From NCBI GenBank assembly GCA_028284905.1, contig JANQQU010000088.1, forward strand, positions 1 to 64,000: DNA of 64,000 nt, in the 5' to 3' direction. The notes beneath the pieces were generated by a model, which worked only from the letters and a program-made list of their open reading frames with translations, made no database searches and was not told the origin of the DNA. The number at the start of each line of letters is the position of its first letter. Position 1 is the stretch's first letter. A program made the translations under genes and the position numbers. Shown in pieces: positions 7,941-18,068 of this stretch. The stretch is from Calditrichia bacterium (GTDB lineage Bacteria > Calditrichota > Calditrichia > RBG-13-44-9 > J075).

Positions 7941-10142
7941 ATGATGATTGGTAAAACCATTCTCCATTATAAAATCCATGAAAAACTCGGCGAAGGCGGA
8001 ATGGGAGAGGTCTATCTGGCCGAAGATACCCGCTTGAAGCGGCATGTCGCCATCAAGTGGTTACCGGAACAGCTTTCCCTGAATGTTGAAGACCGGCAGC
8101 GTCTTCACACCGAAGCGCAGGCCGCGGCCGCTTTGAATCATCCCAATCTGGCAACCATCTTTGCGATAGAAGAGATTGAAGAACGCCCATTTATCGTGAT
8201 GGAATATATCGAAGGGGAGGAGTTGAGCGACCATTTTGAAAAGGGCCAGTTGTCTTCGGATGCGGTTATTCCAATCGCTTTGCAAATTGCGGAAGGGCTG
8301 CAGGCGGCGCATCAGAAAGGCGTCGTTCATCGCGATATCAAAAGTGCCAACATTATGATAAATAATGCCGGGCAAGTCAAGATCATGGACTTTGGTCTGG
8401 CAACATTTGCGGATCAATCCGGCCTGAAGGAACGGGGACTGATTTCCGGAACTGCCGCATACATGTCCCCGGAGCAGGCCAATGGGGAAACGGTCGATCA
8501 TCGCAGTGATATTTGGTCGTTAGGCGTGGTGCTGTTTGAGCTGCTTACCGGGGAACTGCCGTTTCAGGGGGATTACGCGCAGGCGTTGTTCTACGCGATT
8601 TTATCGGAAGCGCCGCAAAAACTCGATGAGATGGGGGTTGATGCCCCGGAAATTCTGCAATCCGTGCTGGACAAAGCATTAGCGAAAGATCGTGAACAGC
8701 GTTATCAGCAATTGACGGAATTGATTGCGGATTTAAAGCAGGTGGCGGACTGGGCGCCTCTGGTGGAAGATACTCCGCCATCACTGGCTGTTCTGCCTTT
8801 TAAGAATATCAGCGCGCAGAAAGAGCAGGAATATTTTTGCGACGGGATGACGGAAGAGTTGATCGATGCATTAAGCCGGGTGGAAAACTGGCGGGTCGTC
8901 TCCCGAACATCGGTGTTTGCCTTGAAGGAGCAGCTGGGCGATGTGCGGGAAATTGGGGAGCGACTCAACGTCAGTCATCTCATCGAAGGCAGCGTTCGCC
9001 AGGTCGGTAACCGGGTGCGGGTGAGTGCGCAGCTGATCAATGTCGCCGATGGGTTTCATCTCTGGTCAGAGAAGTATGACCGGGAGCTTGACGATATCTT
9101 CGCCATTCAGGATGACATTGCCCAGGCCATCGTGGAAAAACTGAAAATGAAACTGAGCAGCGGGGAAAGCGCCTCCCTCTTCAAACGGTATACCGATAAC
9201 AAGGAAGCGTATCAGCTCTATCTGAAAGGACGCTACTTTCTGAACCGCGGCACTTCCGTCGATTCCCAAAAGAGTATCGAATACTTTGAAGAAGCGCTGG
9301 AAAAAGATATCAACTATACCCTCGCTTACTCCGGGCTTGCCGATGCCTACATCCTGCTTGGCGGCACTTTCTCCGCGCCGCTTTCTCCGCAGGAAGCGAT
9401 GCCGAAAGCAAAAGCTGCTGCAAAAAAAGCGATGGCCATCGACGACCAGCTGGCGGAAGCACACACCTCGCTGGCATTTGTTCGTTTCTGGTACGATTGG
9501 GATTGGGCCGGGGCGGAAAAAGAATTTCTTCGGGCGATAGAATTGAAACCGGCCTACACCCGCGCCTATCAATGGTATGCGGAATATCTCTCAGCGATGA
9601 AACAGTTCGACGCCGCGCGGGAAATGATCCTGAAAGCGTTGGATATCGATCCCCTTTCCGTGCACATCACCTGGCATGTGGGGAAAATCGCCTTTTTGGC
9701 CGGGCGGCACGATGAGGCCATCGAATACTGCAATAAGGCGGTGGATATGGATCCCGGCTTTCTGCCCGCGCACGGCATTCTCCGCCGGGTTTATGAACAA
9801 AAGCGGATGTTCCCGGAAACCCTGAAAGCCGCGGGGTGGCTCTCCGGGAAAAAGAGTGAATCACCGGCAGCGCTGGAAGCCGCATATCAGCAATCCGGCT
9901 GGGAAGGGGTCTGGCAATCGCAGTTGGAGTTGTTTAAAAAGAAAAATTCCCCACCGCTACGTTATGCCGAATTGTACGCACTGCTCAACGATAAAGATCA
10001 GGCCTTTCATTGGCTGGAGGAAGCATTTCAGCAGCGTTCCAGCTCACTGGTTTATCTGAATGTTTATGCCAGTTTCGACAATTTACGGGCCGATGCCCGC
10101 TTCGATAAACTCTTGCGAAAAATCGGCTTGAATATTGATTAA
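7941..10142 (+). CDS. Serine/threonine protein kinase with TolB-N/FlgO-like middle domain and TPR repeats
   Basis: GEGGMGEVYLAED, HVAIKW, HRDIKSANIM, DFGLA, GTAAYMSPEQ; then LAVLPFKNIS...YFCDGMTEELIDAL and TPRs. Confidence 0.92.
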   Translation: MMIGKTILHYKIHEKLGEGGMGEVYLAEDTRLKRHVAIKWLPEQLSLNVEDRQRLHTEAQAAAALNHPNLATIFAIEEIEERPFIVMEYIEGEELSDHFEKGQLSSDAVIPIALQIAEGLQAAHQKGVVHRDIKSANIMINNAGQVKIMDFGLATFADQSGLKERGLISGTAAYMSPEQANGETVDHRSDIWSLGVVLFELLTGELPFQGDYAQALFYAILSEAPQKLDEMGVDAPEILQSVLDKALAKDREQRYQQLTELIADLKQVADWAPLVEDTPPSLAVLPFKNISAQKEQEYFCDGMTEELIDALSRVENWRVVSRTSVFALKEQLGDVREIGERLNVSHLIEGSVRQVGNRVRVSAQLINVADGFHLWSEKYDRELDDIFAIQDDIAQAIVEKLKMKLSSGESASLFKRYTDNKEAYQLYLKGRYFLNRGTSVDSQKSIEYFEEALEKDINYTLAYSGLADAYILLGGTFSAPLSPQEAMPKAKAAAKKAMAIDDQLAEAHTSLAFVRFWYDWDWAGAEKEFLRAIELKPAYTRAYQWYAEYLSAMKQFDAAREMILKALDIDPLSVHITWHVGKIAFLAGRHDEAIEYCNKAVDMDPGFLPAHGILRRVYEQKRMFPETLKAAGWLSGKKSESPAALEAAYQQSGWEGVWQSQLELFKKKNSPPLRYAELYALLNDKDQAFHWLEEAFQQRSSSLVYLNVYASFDNLRADARFDKLLRKIGLNID

Positions 10143-10236
10143 ATGATCAATAAGCGTGTTTTTTGAATAGACGGCAAAAAATGGCTCGGACAACCGTTTG
10201 GGCCGGCAAAATAAACGCAAATGACGGGTCGTTGAA

Positions 10237-11325
10237 ATGCAGGAAAAACTTCAAAAAACCGAACGCCTCTGGACCGTACGCGGATTCCGTGATGGCGATG
10301 AGCATCAGGCAGCTGCACTTTTTAATCAAATTTTCAATAAATCGATAACGCCGGATCAATACCGCTGGAAGGTCATCGATACTCCCTGGCCAATCGGGGC
10401 GCCGACAACCTGGTTTGCCGATGCCAATGGTCAGTTGGTCGGCCAGTATGCCAGTACCGCAATGCGTTTCTGGATGAACGGGGAAGAGATTCCTATCGTG
10501 CACGCTTGCGATGCGATGACCCATCCGGATTTTCGCCGGCAGGGTATTTTGTCTGCGGTGGGAAAAACCGCGCATCGTCAATGGGCGGACCAGGGTGTGG
10601 GTTTTGTCATCGGATTTCCCCACAAAGGCTGGGGAAGTCGCTCCGGTTATTTGAACTGGCAAACGATGTATCATGCTAACTGGCTCTGGAAACCACTCCG
10701 CCTCGACCTGCTCCTGAAAGAACGCCTGCCATTCGAAAATTTTTTTGCGATGCCGCTGCGCGCGGTTGGTAAAATGGGGAATACATTCCTGAAAAAAGCA
10801 ACCCGGGCAGAGCGTCCTGATATTGAAATCAGCACGGTTAGCGATCCCGGTGAAGCATTTGACGAACTCTGGGAGCGCTTCAAATCGAAATATGATGCCC
10901 TGGTGGTTCGTGACCGCCAATGGGTATCATACCGCTATGCCAGTGCACCGGCATTGGGGTATAGTTTGCTGTTGGCCAAATCCGGAGAAACTCCGCTGGG
11001 CTACCTCGCTTTGCGGGTGCGCCATCTGGAGAATGGCATCGTTGGGTACATCACCGATGTTTTTACTGACCCGGAAGATATTAAAACCCGCCTGGCATTG
11101 ATCCACTATGCGTTGGGATTTTTATATGATGTCGGTGCCCGGGCAGTGCTGACGGTGGTTGCCCGGCAGGCTCGCTTAAGCCGGCCGTTCCGTCTTGCCG
11201 GTTTCGTAAAACGCTTTAGTGCTTTCGAAGTGTCGATTGTGCCGCTGCAGGAAAACCTCCCTTATGATGTGATGAAGGATGCGAATCGCTGGTTTACCAT
11301 GGGAGGCGATTTTGACATCGTTTAA
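10237..11325 (+). CDS. GNAT-type N-acetyltransferase
   Basis: HPDFRRQGILSAVGKTAHRQW acetyl-CoA-binding-like motif; overall GNAT-like layout. Confidence 0.7.
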   Translation: MQEKLQKTERLWTVRGFRDGDEHQAAALFNQIFNKSITPDQYRWKVIDTPWPIGAPTTWFADANGQLVGQYASTAMRFWMNGEEIPIVHACDAMTHPDFRRQGILSAVGKTAHRQWADQGVGFVIGFPHKGWGSRSGYLNWQTMYHANWLWKPLRLDLLLKERLPFENFFAMPLRAVGKMGNTFLKKATRAERPDIEISTVSDPGEAFDELWERFKSKYDALVVRDRQWVSYRYASAPALGYSLLLAKSGETPLGYLALRVRHLENGIVGYITDVFTDPEDIKTRLALIHYALGFLYDVGARAVLTVVARQARLSRPFRLAGFVKRFSAFEVSIVPLQENLPYDVMKDANRWFTMGGDFDIV

Positions 11326-11332
11326 GCCGATA

Positions 11333-12190
11333 ATGCGGCGCATGGTATTTGGCACTGTGGAAAAGTGCTGGGAATGGGGATTTTCTCTGGGGGGGCGACT
11401 TGCTTCTCATCCCCCCTTACTTTTTTTCCCCGGGAAACAGCGCGTTGTCATCGTTGCGCCGCATCCGGATGATGAAACCATTGGTGTCGGCGGCACGGCA
11501 GTATTGCATCGCCAACGCGGCGATGATGTTACCGCGATTGTGCTAACCGACGGGCGGCAGTCCCGCGCGGCAAATTTACCACCGGATGAAATGGCGGCCA
11601 GGCGCGCCCGGGAAATGACGTCTGCTGCGGACATCCTGGGAATTAAACTCGTGCATTTTCGCTTGCCGGAAGGCAGCTGGCAGGAGCAGGATGTGCAGAA
11701 AAAACTGGCGCCATACCTTACTACAGCCGATGTGATTTATGCACCGTCCTGCATCGATTTTCACCCGGAGCATATTAAAACCGCCGTAGTTGTGGCCCGG
11801 CTCACTGAAAATGGACAGATCGTCCGTATTTTCGAATTGGGTGTGCCATTATCCCAAACGCTGGTGAATCGCTGCAGTGATGTTTCCGAAGTTATCACAA
11901 TTAAAAAGAAAGCATTGGCAGCGTTTAAAACGCAGGCCGGGGCAATTTACCCCCTGCAGCGAATGTCCCAATACCGGGCGCGCTACTATCGCTTGAAAGC
12001 AGTGGAATTGTTCCGGGAACTGGATGGGGCGGATTACCGTAAATTTATTAGCGGAGGCGACTGGCAGCAGGAAAAATCTCCCCCGTTTTACGGAGTGCGC
12101 TACCGGCCTTTCAGCGATCCACTGGCTTACTGGATCGGGCAGAAAGAACGTCGCCATTTACGGTCAATTATTACGCCGAAAACTTTATAA
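11333..12190 (+). CDS. PIG-L family deacetylase
   Basis: VVIVAPHPDDETIGVGG...VLTDG...IDFHPEHIKTA. Confidence 0.9.
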   Translation: MRRMVFGTVEKCWEWGFSLGGRLASHPPLLFFPGKQRVVIVAPHPDDETIGVGGTAVLHRQRGDDVTAIVLTDGRQSRAANLPPDEMAARRAREMTSAADILGIKLVHFRLPEGSWQEQDVQKKLAPYLTTADVIYAPSCIDFHPEHIKTAVVVARLTENGQIVRIFELGVPLSQTLVNRCSDVSEVITIKKKALAAFKTQAGAIYPLQRMSQYRARYYRLKAVELFRELDGADYRKFISGGDWQQEKSPPFYGVRYRPFSDPLAYWIGQKERRHLRSIITPKTL

Positions 12191-12327
12191 TACCCTATTT
12201 GGGGTAAAGTCTTTCCGGTCAGCAGGAGTTTCCCCCGCAAATATGGCCTGTTTTGGGGATAGCATTTCCACCATCTTTTTTGTTTCATTATAGTGTACGT
12301 TCCATACTTCCGTCAATAGAGGGTTGC

Positions 12328-15300
12328 ATGCACAATCGCTATCTTGCTTTTATCTTCATTATTCTATGTCTTTGCCAAACGCAGCTGGTCTTTGCTTTTG
12401 GAAAAAATAAAGTAAAGTACAAGCAGTTCGACTGGCAATTTATCCAAACGGAACATTTCGATATCTACTTCTACGAAGGTGGAAATGAGCTGGCTGGATT
12501 AACCGCCGATATTGCCGAAAACGCCTATCTGCAAATCAAACGGGACTTCAAGTATGAAATTGAAACCCGGATTGTTTTTATCGTCTATAATTCCCACAAC
12601 GACTGGCAGCAAACCAATGTGGTCAGCCATAGTTTCAGCGAAGCGACCAAAGGAATCACGGAGCTTTTTAAGAATCGCATTGTGGTGAAATTTGAAGGCG
12701 ATTATGAGCAGTTTCGCCACGCGGTACACCATGAACTTGTCCATGGCGTGATGAACGATATGCTCTACAAGGGCCTCTTTACTTCGGTAATAACCGCCGA
12801 GAGCTACCGGCCGCCGATCTGGTTTAGCGAAGGCCTTGCTGAATTTCAGTCAGAGGGCTGGTCGACCCGGAAAGATATGGTGATACGCGATGCCGTTGTG
12901 AATAATTACTTACCGAATCTCGCTACGCTGGAATATTCCCTGGCTTACCAGGGCGGCGCTTCCGTATTTAAATACATCGCGGAAACCTATGGCCGGGAAG
13001 AAATTGCTGATCTGATTTATCATCTGAAGAAAAATATCTTTTTTGACCGGGTGCTCCGCTCTGCACTGGGGGTAAACATCCGCGAGTTTACCCGGGGATG
13101 GCATCGCTATCTGCACCGGGAATACTGGCCGGAAATTGCCAATCGCCGCGAGCCGGGAGACATTGCCCGCCAACTCACCGATCATAACCATCGAAAGACT
13201 GCTTTTAACGTCAGTCCGGCGATTTCTCCGGATGGCAGCAAGGTGGCGTTTATCGCCGAGCATAACGGCTACCGTAATGTTTACCTGATGGATGCACTGA
13301 GCGGGCGGATAATCAAGACGCTGATCAAGGGCGCGAAATCCGATTCATTTGAAGAACTGCATTTCCTGCGCCCGGGAATGAGCTTTAGTCCGGATGGCAG
13401 CCAGCTGGTTTTCTCTGCGAAAAGCGGCGCGCATGATGCTATTTTTATGATTAACATCGAGACCGGCGATCTCCAAAAGTTCGAACCGGCGCTGGATGGC
13501 ATCTATACCGCCGCCTGTTCCCCGGACGGCGAGCGGATTGCATTTATCGGTAACAAGAATGGCCGCAGCGGCATTTACCTGCTTTATCTCGCAGATGGCC
13601 GTTTGGAAGGGCTGACTGACGATTACTTCTCCGATGACGAACTCTCCTGGTCGGCCGATGGCAAGAAGCTCGCCTTTACATCCAATCGTGGTTATTACCT
13701 TACCCCGGAGCATACTCCGGCGGATATCCCCCTGAGTGAGTTAGTGACCGGTGCGAAGGATATTTATGTGCTTGATCTGGAAAGCCGGAAAGTCGAACGC
13801 ATTACCGATACCCCCTGGGAAGAAGGGAGTCCGATTTTCTCTCCGGATGGTAATACCCTGGCATATGTCTCCGACGAAAACGGCATCTCGAACCTGGTTT
13901 TACAAAACCTGGACAGTGGGGAATACTATAGTGTGACCGATGTTATTTCCGGCATTTACCAGATCAATTGGGACCGCCGGGCCAAGCGGATGGTCTTTAC
14001 AACCTATTACCAGGGCGGATATGATATTTATATGCTCCATAAGCCGCTGGATCGTGCACCGGTGCCGCTGCGGAAAACGGTTTATGCGGAAATGCGTTTC
14101 CAGGATAAACGTCCGCCGTTTGCCCGGGACTGGGACCCGGAGCGGGATAAAGTGCAAAAATTATTGTCGCCCAATAACCGTCCGCGTGTTCGGCGGATCC
14201 GGGATCTGAGTGAGCACGTTTTTGTGGTGGGGAACCGATCCGCAGTGGAGCGGGTGAAGCGGCAAAACGCCCGCCTGGCCCAAAGCCAGTACCGCGAAGC
14301 AGATGGCAGCTACAAAGTAAAAAAATACAGCCCGAAATTTACGCCGGATGTCCTCGATCTGAATCCTCGTTACGATATCCTGCTCGGTGCAGCGGTAAAA
14401 GCAACCTTTGCCCATAGCGATCTGCTTGGTGATCATAAATTCCTGCTGAATGTCGATCTCGTCAATGAGTTGAAAAACAGCGGGCTGGGCATTTTCTACC
14501 AGAATTCCCGTAATCGTTTCAATTACGGGTTTGGTGCCCGTCAACGAACGTTGTTTTTTGACAATGACGGGGTAAAAAATCAACGCTATCGCACTTATGG
14601 ACTGAGCCTTTCCCTGGCATATCCGTTTAACAAATCCAATCGCCTGGAGCTAAATGTCGATTGGAATGATATTACCCTGAAACATCTGACGCTCTCAAGA
14701 AATGATGATCGTCTTTCCACATTGTTGCCGACACTATCATACGTGCATGATTCCGTTCAGAAGAATCGTATCGGTCCCATTGATGGCCGCCGCTACATTA
14801 TTAGTTTTAAAGCGGCAAACAGTCTTTCCGGTGGAGGATACGACTTCCGGACATTATCGCTGGATTACCGGCGCTACTACATGGTGAACAGCGATTACAA
14901 CTTTGCCTTTCGGGTCGGTGGTGCCGCCAGCTTCGGCGAGGCGCCGCAGCGCTTCTTTGTGGGCGGTATCGATAATTGGGTAAATCCCGATTTTCGCGGC
15001 AGCCGTCGCACCGATAATATTCGCGATGTTTACTTTTCCGAATATGCCACGCCGCTTCGTGGCGCCGCCTTCTACGAAACCGAGGGCAATCGTTATCTGT
15101 TGTCTAATCTCGAATTTCGTTTTCCGCTGATTCGCTTTCTCGGACTGGGATTCCCGCCATTGCGGGTATTCAATGTTCGCGGTGTTTTCTTCTACGATGT
15201 CGGGACAGCATTTGACGCCGGAGAAAGCTGGTATAAAAATGCAAACTGGCGCGGCACCCGGCGAAATGCAAACGGCGAGCGGGAATTCCGGGATATTATC

Positions 15301-15429
15301 AGCGGATACGGGTTCGGCGCAAGAATCAATATTCTTTATTTCTTGTTACGGGCGGATGTTGCCTGGCGCTACAACCTGACCAGCACCAGCAAGCCGGTCT
15401 GGTATCTCTCATTGGGCGCTAATTTGTAA
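12328..15429 (+). CDS. Outer membrane protein: HExxH peptidase-like domain, TolB/WD40-like propeller, BamA-like beta-barrel
   Basis: HHELVHGVMND and PIWFSEGLAEF; repeated 'SPDGSKVAFI' blocks; C-terminal FFVGGIDNW...FYDVGTAFD barrel motifs. Confidence 0.8.
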   Translation: MHNRYLAFIFIILCLCQTQLVFAFGKNKVKYKQFDWQFIQTEHFDIYFYEGGNELAGLTADIAENAYLQIKRDFKYEIETRIVFIVYNSHNDWQQTNVVSHSFSEATKGITELFKNRIVVKFEGDYEQFRHAVHHELVHGVMNDMLYKGLFTSVITAESYRPPIWFSEGLAEFQSEGWSTRKDMVIRDAVVNNYLPNLATLEYSLAYQGGASVFKYIAETYGREEIADLIYHLKKNIFFDRVLRSALGVNIREFTRGWHRYLHREYWPEIANRREPGDIARQLTDHNHRKTAFNVSPAISPDGSKVAFIAEHNGYRNVYLMDALSGRIIKTLIKGAKSDSFEELHFLRPGMSFSPDGSQLVFSAKSGAHDAIFMINIETGDLQKFEPALDGIYTAACSPDGERIAFIGNKNGRSGIYLLYLADGRLEGLTDDYFSDDELSWSADGKKLAFTSNRGYYLTPEHTPADIPLSELVTGAKDIYVLDLESRKVERITDTPWEEGSPIFSPDGNTLAYVSDENGISNLVLQNLDSGEYYSVTDVISGIYQINWDRRAKRMVFTTYYQGGYDIYMLHKPLDRAPVPLRKTVYAEMRFQDKRPPFARDWDPERDKVQKLLSPNNRPRVRRIRDLSEHVFVVGNRSAVERVKRQNARLAQSQYREADGSYKVKKYSPKFTPDVLDLNPRYDILLGAAVKATFAHSDLLGDHKFLLNVDLVNELKNSGLGIFYQNSRNRFNYGFGARQRTLFFDNDGVKNQRYRTYGLSLSLAYPFNKSNRLELNVDWNDITLKHLTLSRNDDRLSTLLPTLSYVHDSVQKNRIGPIDGRRYIISFKAANSLSGGGYDFRTLSLDYRRYYMVNSDYNFAFRVGGAASFGEAPQRFFVGGIDNWVNPDFRGSRRTDNIRDVYFSEYATPLRGAAFYETEGNRYLLSNLEFRFPLIRFLGLGFPPLRVFNVRGVFFYDVGTAFDAGESWYKNANWRGTRRNANGEREFRDIISGYGFGARINILYFLLRADVAWRYNLTSTSKPVWYLSLGANL

Positions 15430-15448
15430 TCGGTCTTTATTACTCTTT

Positions 15449-15484
15449 CGGCAGCATTTTGCAACCAAATTATAAATGCTGCCG
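15449..15484. other. Hairpin after the outer membrane protein gene
   Basis: cggcagcattt / aaatgctgccg 11-bp perfect stem without a clear T-run. Confidence 0.5.
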
Positions 15485-15596
15485 TCCCTCCTTAGAACAT
15501 TTCAAAAAATAAAAAACAGCTTGAAATCGAGCAGTGAGCGATTTATTTTTTAGTGTATTTATGTTCACTCTCAATCTTAAAAAGAAGGAGTATCTT

Positions 15597-15971
15597 ATGG
15601 CAAATGCAGTTAACTGGTTCGAAATTCCCGCAGCAAATTTTGAGCGGGCGGTAAAGTTCTATAGTGATATTTTTCAGATTGAAATGCCCACTAATGAAAT
15701 GAATGGTACTATGATGGGTTTTTTCCCCGGAGACGGCATGAAAGGGGAAGTCAGCGGCGCCGTTTGTACTGGCGAATTGTACCAGCCGTCCGAGAATGGC
15801 ACAGTTGTCTATTTAAATGGCGGCGATGATCTGGGGAATGTTTTGAACCGCGTGGAGGGCGCTGGTGGCAAAACAGTTGTACCGAAAACCAAGATTACAG
15901 ACGAAATCGGCTACTTTGCCATGTTTGTTGATTCCGAAGGAAACAGAGTCGCATTGCATTCCATGGGATAA
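15597..15971 (+). CDS. VOC family (glyoxalase/bleomycin resistance-like) protein
   Basis: NWFEIPAANFERAVKFYSDIFQ...DSEGNRVALHS. Confidence 0.9.
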   Translation: MANAVNWFEIPAANFERAVKFYSDIFQIEMPTNEMNGTMMGFFPGDGMKGEVSGAVCTGELYQPSENGTVVYLNGGDDLGNVLNRVEGAGGKTVVPKTKITDEIGYFAMFVDSEGNRVALHSMG

Positions 15972-15994
15972 TCTCTTTCGAAATAAAATTTTTG

Positions 15995-16032
15995 AAAAGC
16001 ACGGAAAATATTAGGTCTTTTTCCGTGCTTTT
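15995..16032. terminator. Rho-independent terminator, potentially bidirectional
   Basis: AAAAGCACGGAAAA-loop-TTTTCCGTGCTTTT, 14-bp perfect stem. Confidence 0.8.
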
Positions 16033-16134
16033 GTTATATAAAACTATATAGGGATGAGTCAGTATAGATAGTGGGACAAAAAATATTTGATAAAGGGTTT
16101 AGCACTGAAAAGATCAGCACGATGAATTCTGGCA

Positions 16135-16175
16135 CCATTTGCCCATTTGCAAATCTACAAATGTGCAAATGGCGC
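16135..16175. repeat. Short-word palindromic array, CATTTGC/GCAAATG family
   Basis: catttgcccatttgcaaatctacaaatgtgcaaatgg. Confidence 0.65.
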
Positions 16176-16281
16176 AGAGAAATGCAGGTAATCTGTCTAT
16201 TCTCTAAATATTTTGTCTCCTTGCTTACTTTTCAGTTTTTTTCTTTTGCCCGGTTTCCGGGAAATATAAACAGGTGGCATC

Positions 16282-16785
16282 ATGCGAAGAACTTTACTAA
16301 AATTTACCTGGGTGCTGATTTTCACAATAGCGATTACCGGATGTGCAAATGAGGAAACGCCGGCCCCAAAAGCGGAAAATACTGCGCCGATTGCACAGTT
16401 TGAATGGCTGCTTGGTGATTGGGAACGCCAGGGCAGAACGGCAGTAATGCTGGAGCAATGGCGCAAAACTGACGATAATAAAATGAGCGCGGTGGTCTAT
16501 AAAATTAGCGGCAGCGATAGTGCTGTTACCGAACGCATCTCCCTGGAAGTAACCCCGGATGGCATCTATTATATTCCTTTGGTCGATCATAATCCCGGGC
16601 CGGTTTCTTTCAAGTTAGTTGATGATACGAATGAGATCTTTGTCTTTGAAAATAAAGCACATGATTTTCCGAATCGGATTATTTACCGGCAGTTATCGCC
16701 GGATTCGATGCATGCACGCATCGAAGGGAGTAACGATGGGAAAGAGGTTGGGGTAGATTTTTTCTTTGCAAGAAAAAAGAATTGA
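16282..16785 (+). CDS. DUF6265-like lipoprotein
   Basis: Lipobox-like TIAITGCAN; FEWLLGDWERQG...ENKAHDFPNRIIYR. Confidence 0.75.
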   Translation: MRRTLLKFTWVLIFTIAITGCANEETPAPKAENTAPIAQFEWLLGDWERQGRTAVMLEQWRKTDDNKMSAVVYKISGSDSAVTERISLEVTPDGIYYIPLVDHNPGPVSFKLVDDTNEIFVFENKAHDFPNRIIYRQLSPDSMHARIEGSNDGKEVGVDFFFARKKN

Positions 16786-16797
16786 AAGGAGCAGGAG

Positions 16798-17280
16798 ATG
16801 AATCCATTGTTAGTCGGTATTGTCGGCTTGTTAAAAGCTGGCAATTACCTGTTTAATAAGGGAGTGGCGGATCTGGATATGGATCAGTACTACGAGCAGA
16901 TCGGCGAAAGAAGTAATCCAATCGTCTGGATTGCCGGTCATATGACCAACAGTCGTTACAATGCCCTAAAAATGCTTCGTGTTGATGCGGAGTTTTCCTG
17001 GCAGGAAACCTTCAAGCGAGGATCACGCTTTCATCCCGATCGGGATTACCCGACCGTGGAGGAATTACTGGAAGCCTGGCAGAGCGGCAGTGAAATTCTC
17101 ATCGAAAAAGTAGCGCAATTAGAGGAGGCAGAACTGAGCCGGAAGTTGCCGGCAAAATTTCCCCATGGCGACAATACTGTGATGGGAATGCTTTCCTTTA
17201 TTGTTTTTCATGAATCTCATCACATGGGGCAGATTTCATATATCCGCCGCTGTATCGGCTTAGATGGTTTGGTAAAATAA
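16798..17280 (+). CDS. DinB family protein
   Basis: WIAGHMTNSRYNALK...FHESHHMGQISYIRR metal-ligand His pattern. Confidence 0.85.
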   Translation: MNPLLVGIVGLLKAGNYLFNKGVADLDMDQYYEQIGERSNPIVWIAGHMTNSRYNALKMLRVDAEFSWQETFKRGSRFHPDRDYPTVEELLEAWQSGSEILIEKVAQLEEAELSRKLPAKFPHGDNTVMGMLSFIVFHESHHMGQISYIRRCIGLDGLVK

Positions 17281-17286
17281 GAAGAC

Positions 17287-17862
17287 ATGAAAACTATTCG
17301 TGCGTTTATCGCTATAGAAATACCGGAAATGCTGCTTGGCGCATTTAGCGACATGCGCAATGCGCTCCGGCGTAGCGACGACGGTATCAAATGGGTGCAG
17401 CCGGATCGCATCCATCTGACCCTGAAATTTTTGGGAGATATTACCCCGCAGCAGCAAAGTGATGTTGAAGCAGGTTTACTGGTAGCTGTTGCCGGCATTC
17501 CTGCTTTTACTTTACAAAGCGGCAGCACCGGGGCATTTCCTTCCCTGAAGCGGGCGCGCGTATATTGGGTAGGGCTCCATTCCGAGGGGCAGGACCAGCT
17601 TCGTCACTTACATCAACAAATTGATTCCGCCCTGGCGGCGCGGGGATTTTCCCGGGAAGAACGCCGCTTCAATCCGCATTTGACTATCGGCCGGGTACGG
17701 AACAACCGCGCTGTTTCCGATGCTGCGTCGGCAATCCGCGACTATCATTTCCCCGCCCATGAGATTCCTGTCAACCACATTCACCTCATCAAAAGCGAGC
17801 TGACGCCGCGGGGACCGATTTACACCACGCTTCGTTCCTTCCCGCTTTCTGCTGCCCAATAA
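17287..17862 (+). CDS. thpR: RNA 2',3'-cyclic phosphodiesterase
   Basis: Two HxT motifs, HLTLKFLGD and HLTIGRVR; RAFIAIEIP N-terminus. Confidence 0.92.
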   Translation: MKTIRAFIAIEIPEMLLGAFSDMRNALRRSDDGIKWVQPDRIHLTLKFLGDITPQQQSDVEAGLLVAVAGIPAFTLQSGSTGAFPSLKRARVYWVGLHSEGQDQLRHLHQQIDSALAARGFSREERRFNPHLTIGRVRNNRAVSDAASAIRDYHFPAHEIPVNHIHLIKSELTPRGPIYTTLRSFPLSAAQ

Positions 17863-17911
17863 CGCCTGTTTTCAGTGCTTTTTCGGTAAGCGAAAAAAAA
17901 TTCTAAAAAAA

Positions 17912-17925
17912 TTACATTTTTGTAA
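17912..17925. promoter_or_regulatory. Candidate SOS/LexA-type operator upstream of recA
   Basis: TTACA-TTTT-TGTAA perfect inverted repeat about 145 bp upstream of the recA ATG. Confidence 0.3.
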
Positions 17926-18068
17926 ATTTATAGTTGTAAATGCTATTTCGTTGCTCTATATTAGCGGTATATCTTTGTTCACTATATTGTTTTTGCACAG
18001 GCAAAAGCAGGGGCATCAAGCAGGATAGAAAAAATTCATTTATAACAATACTTAACTTTGAGGTCAAC

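Noticed and set aside
754-10142. ECF sigma factor plus Ser/Thr kinase as one regulatory cassette
   Set aside because: ECF factors of this type are often next to such kinases, but here they are >6 kb apart on opposite strands with unrelated genes between.
16798-17280. The two DinB genes (16798-17280 and 46754-47287) as a recent duplication
   Set aside because: They share only generic DinB metal-ligand patterning; no extended identity is visible.
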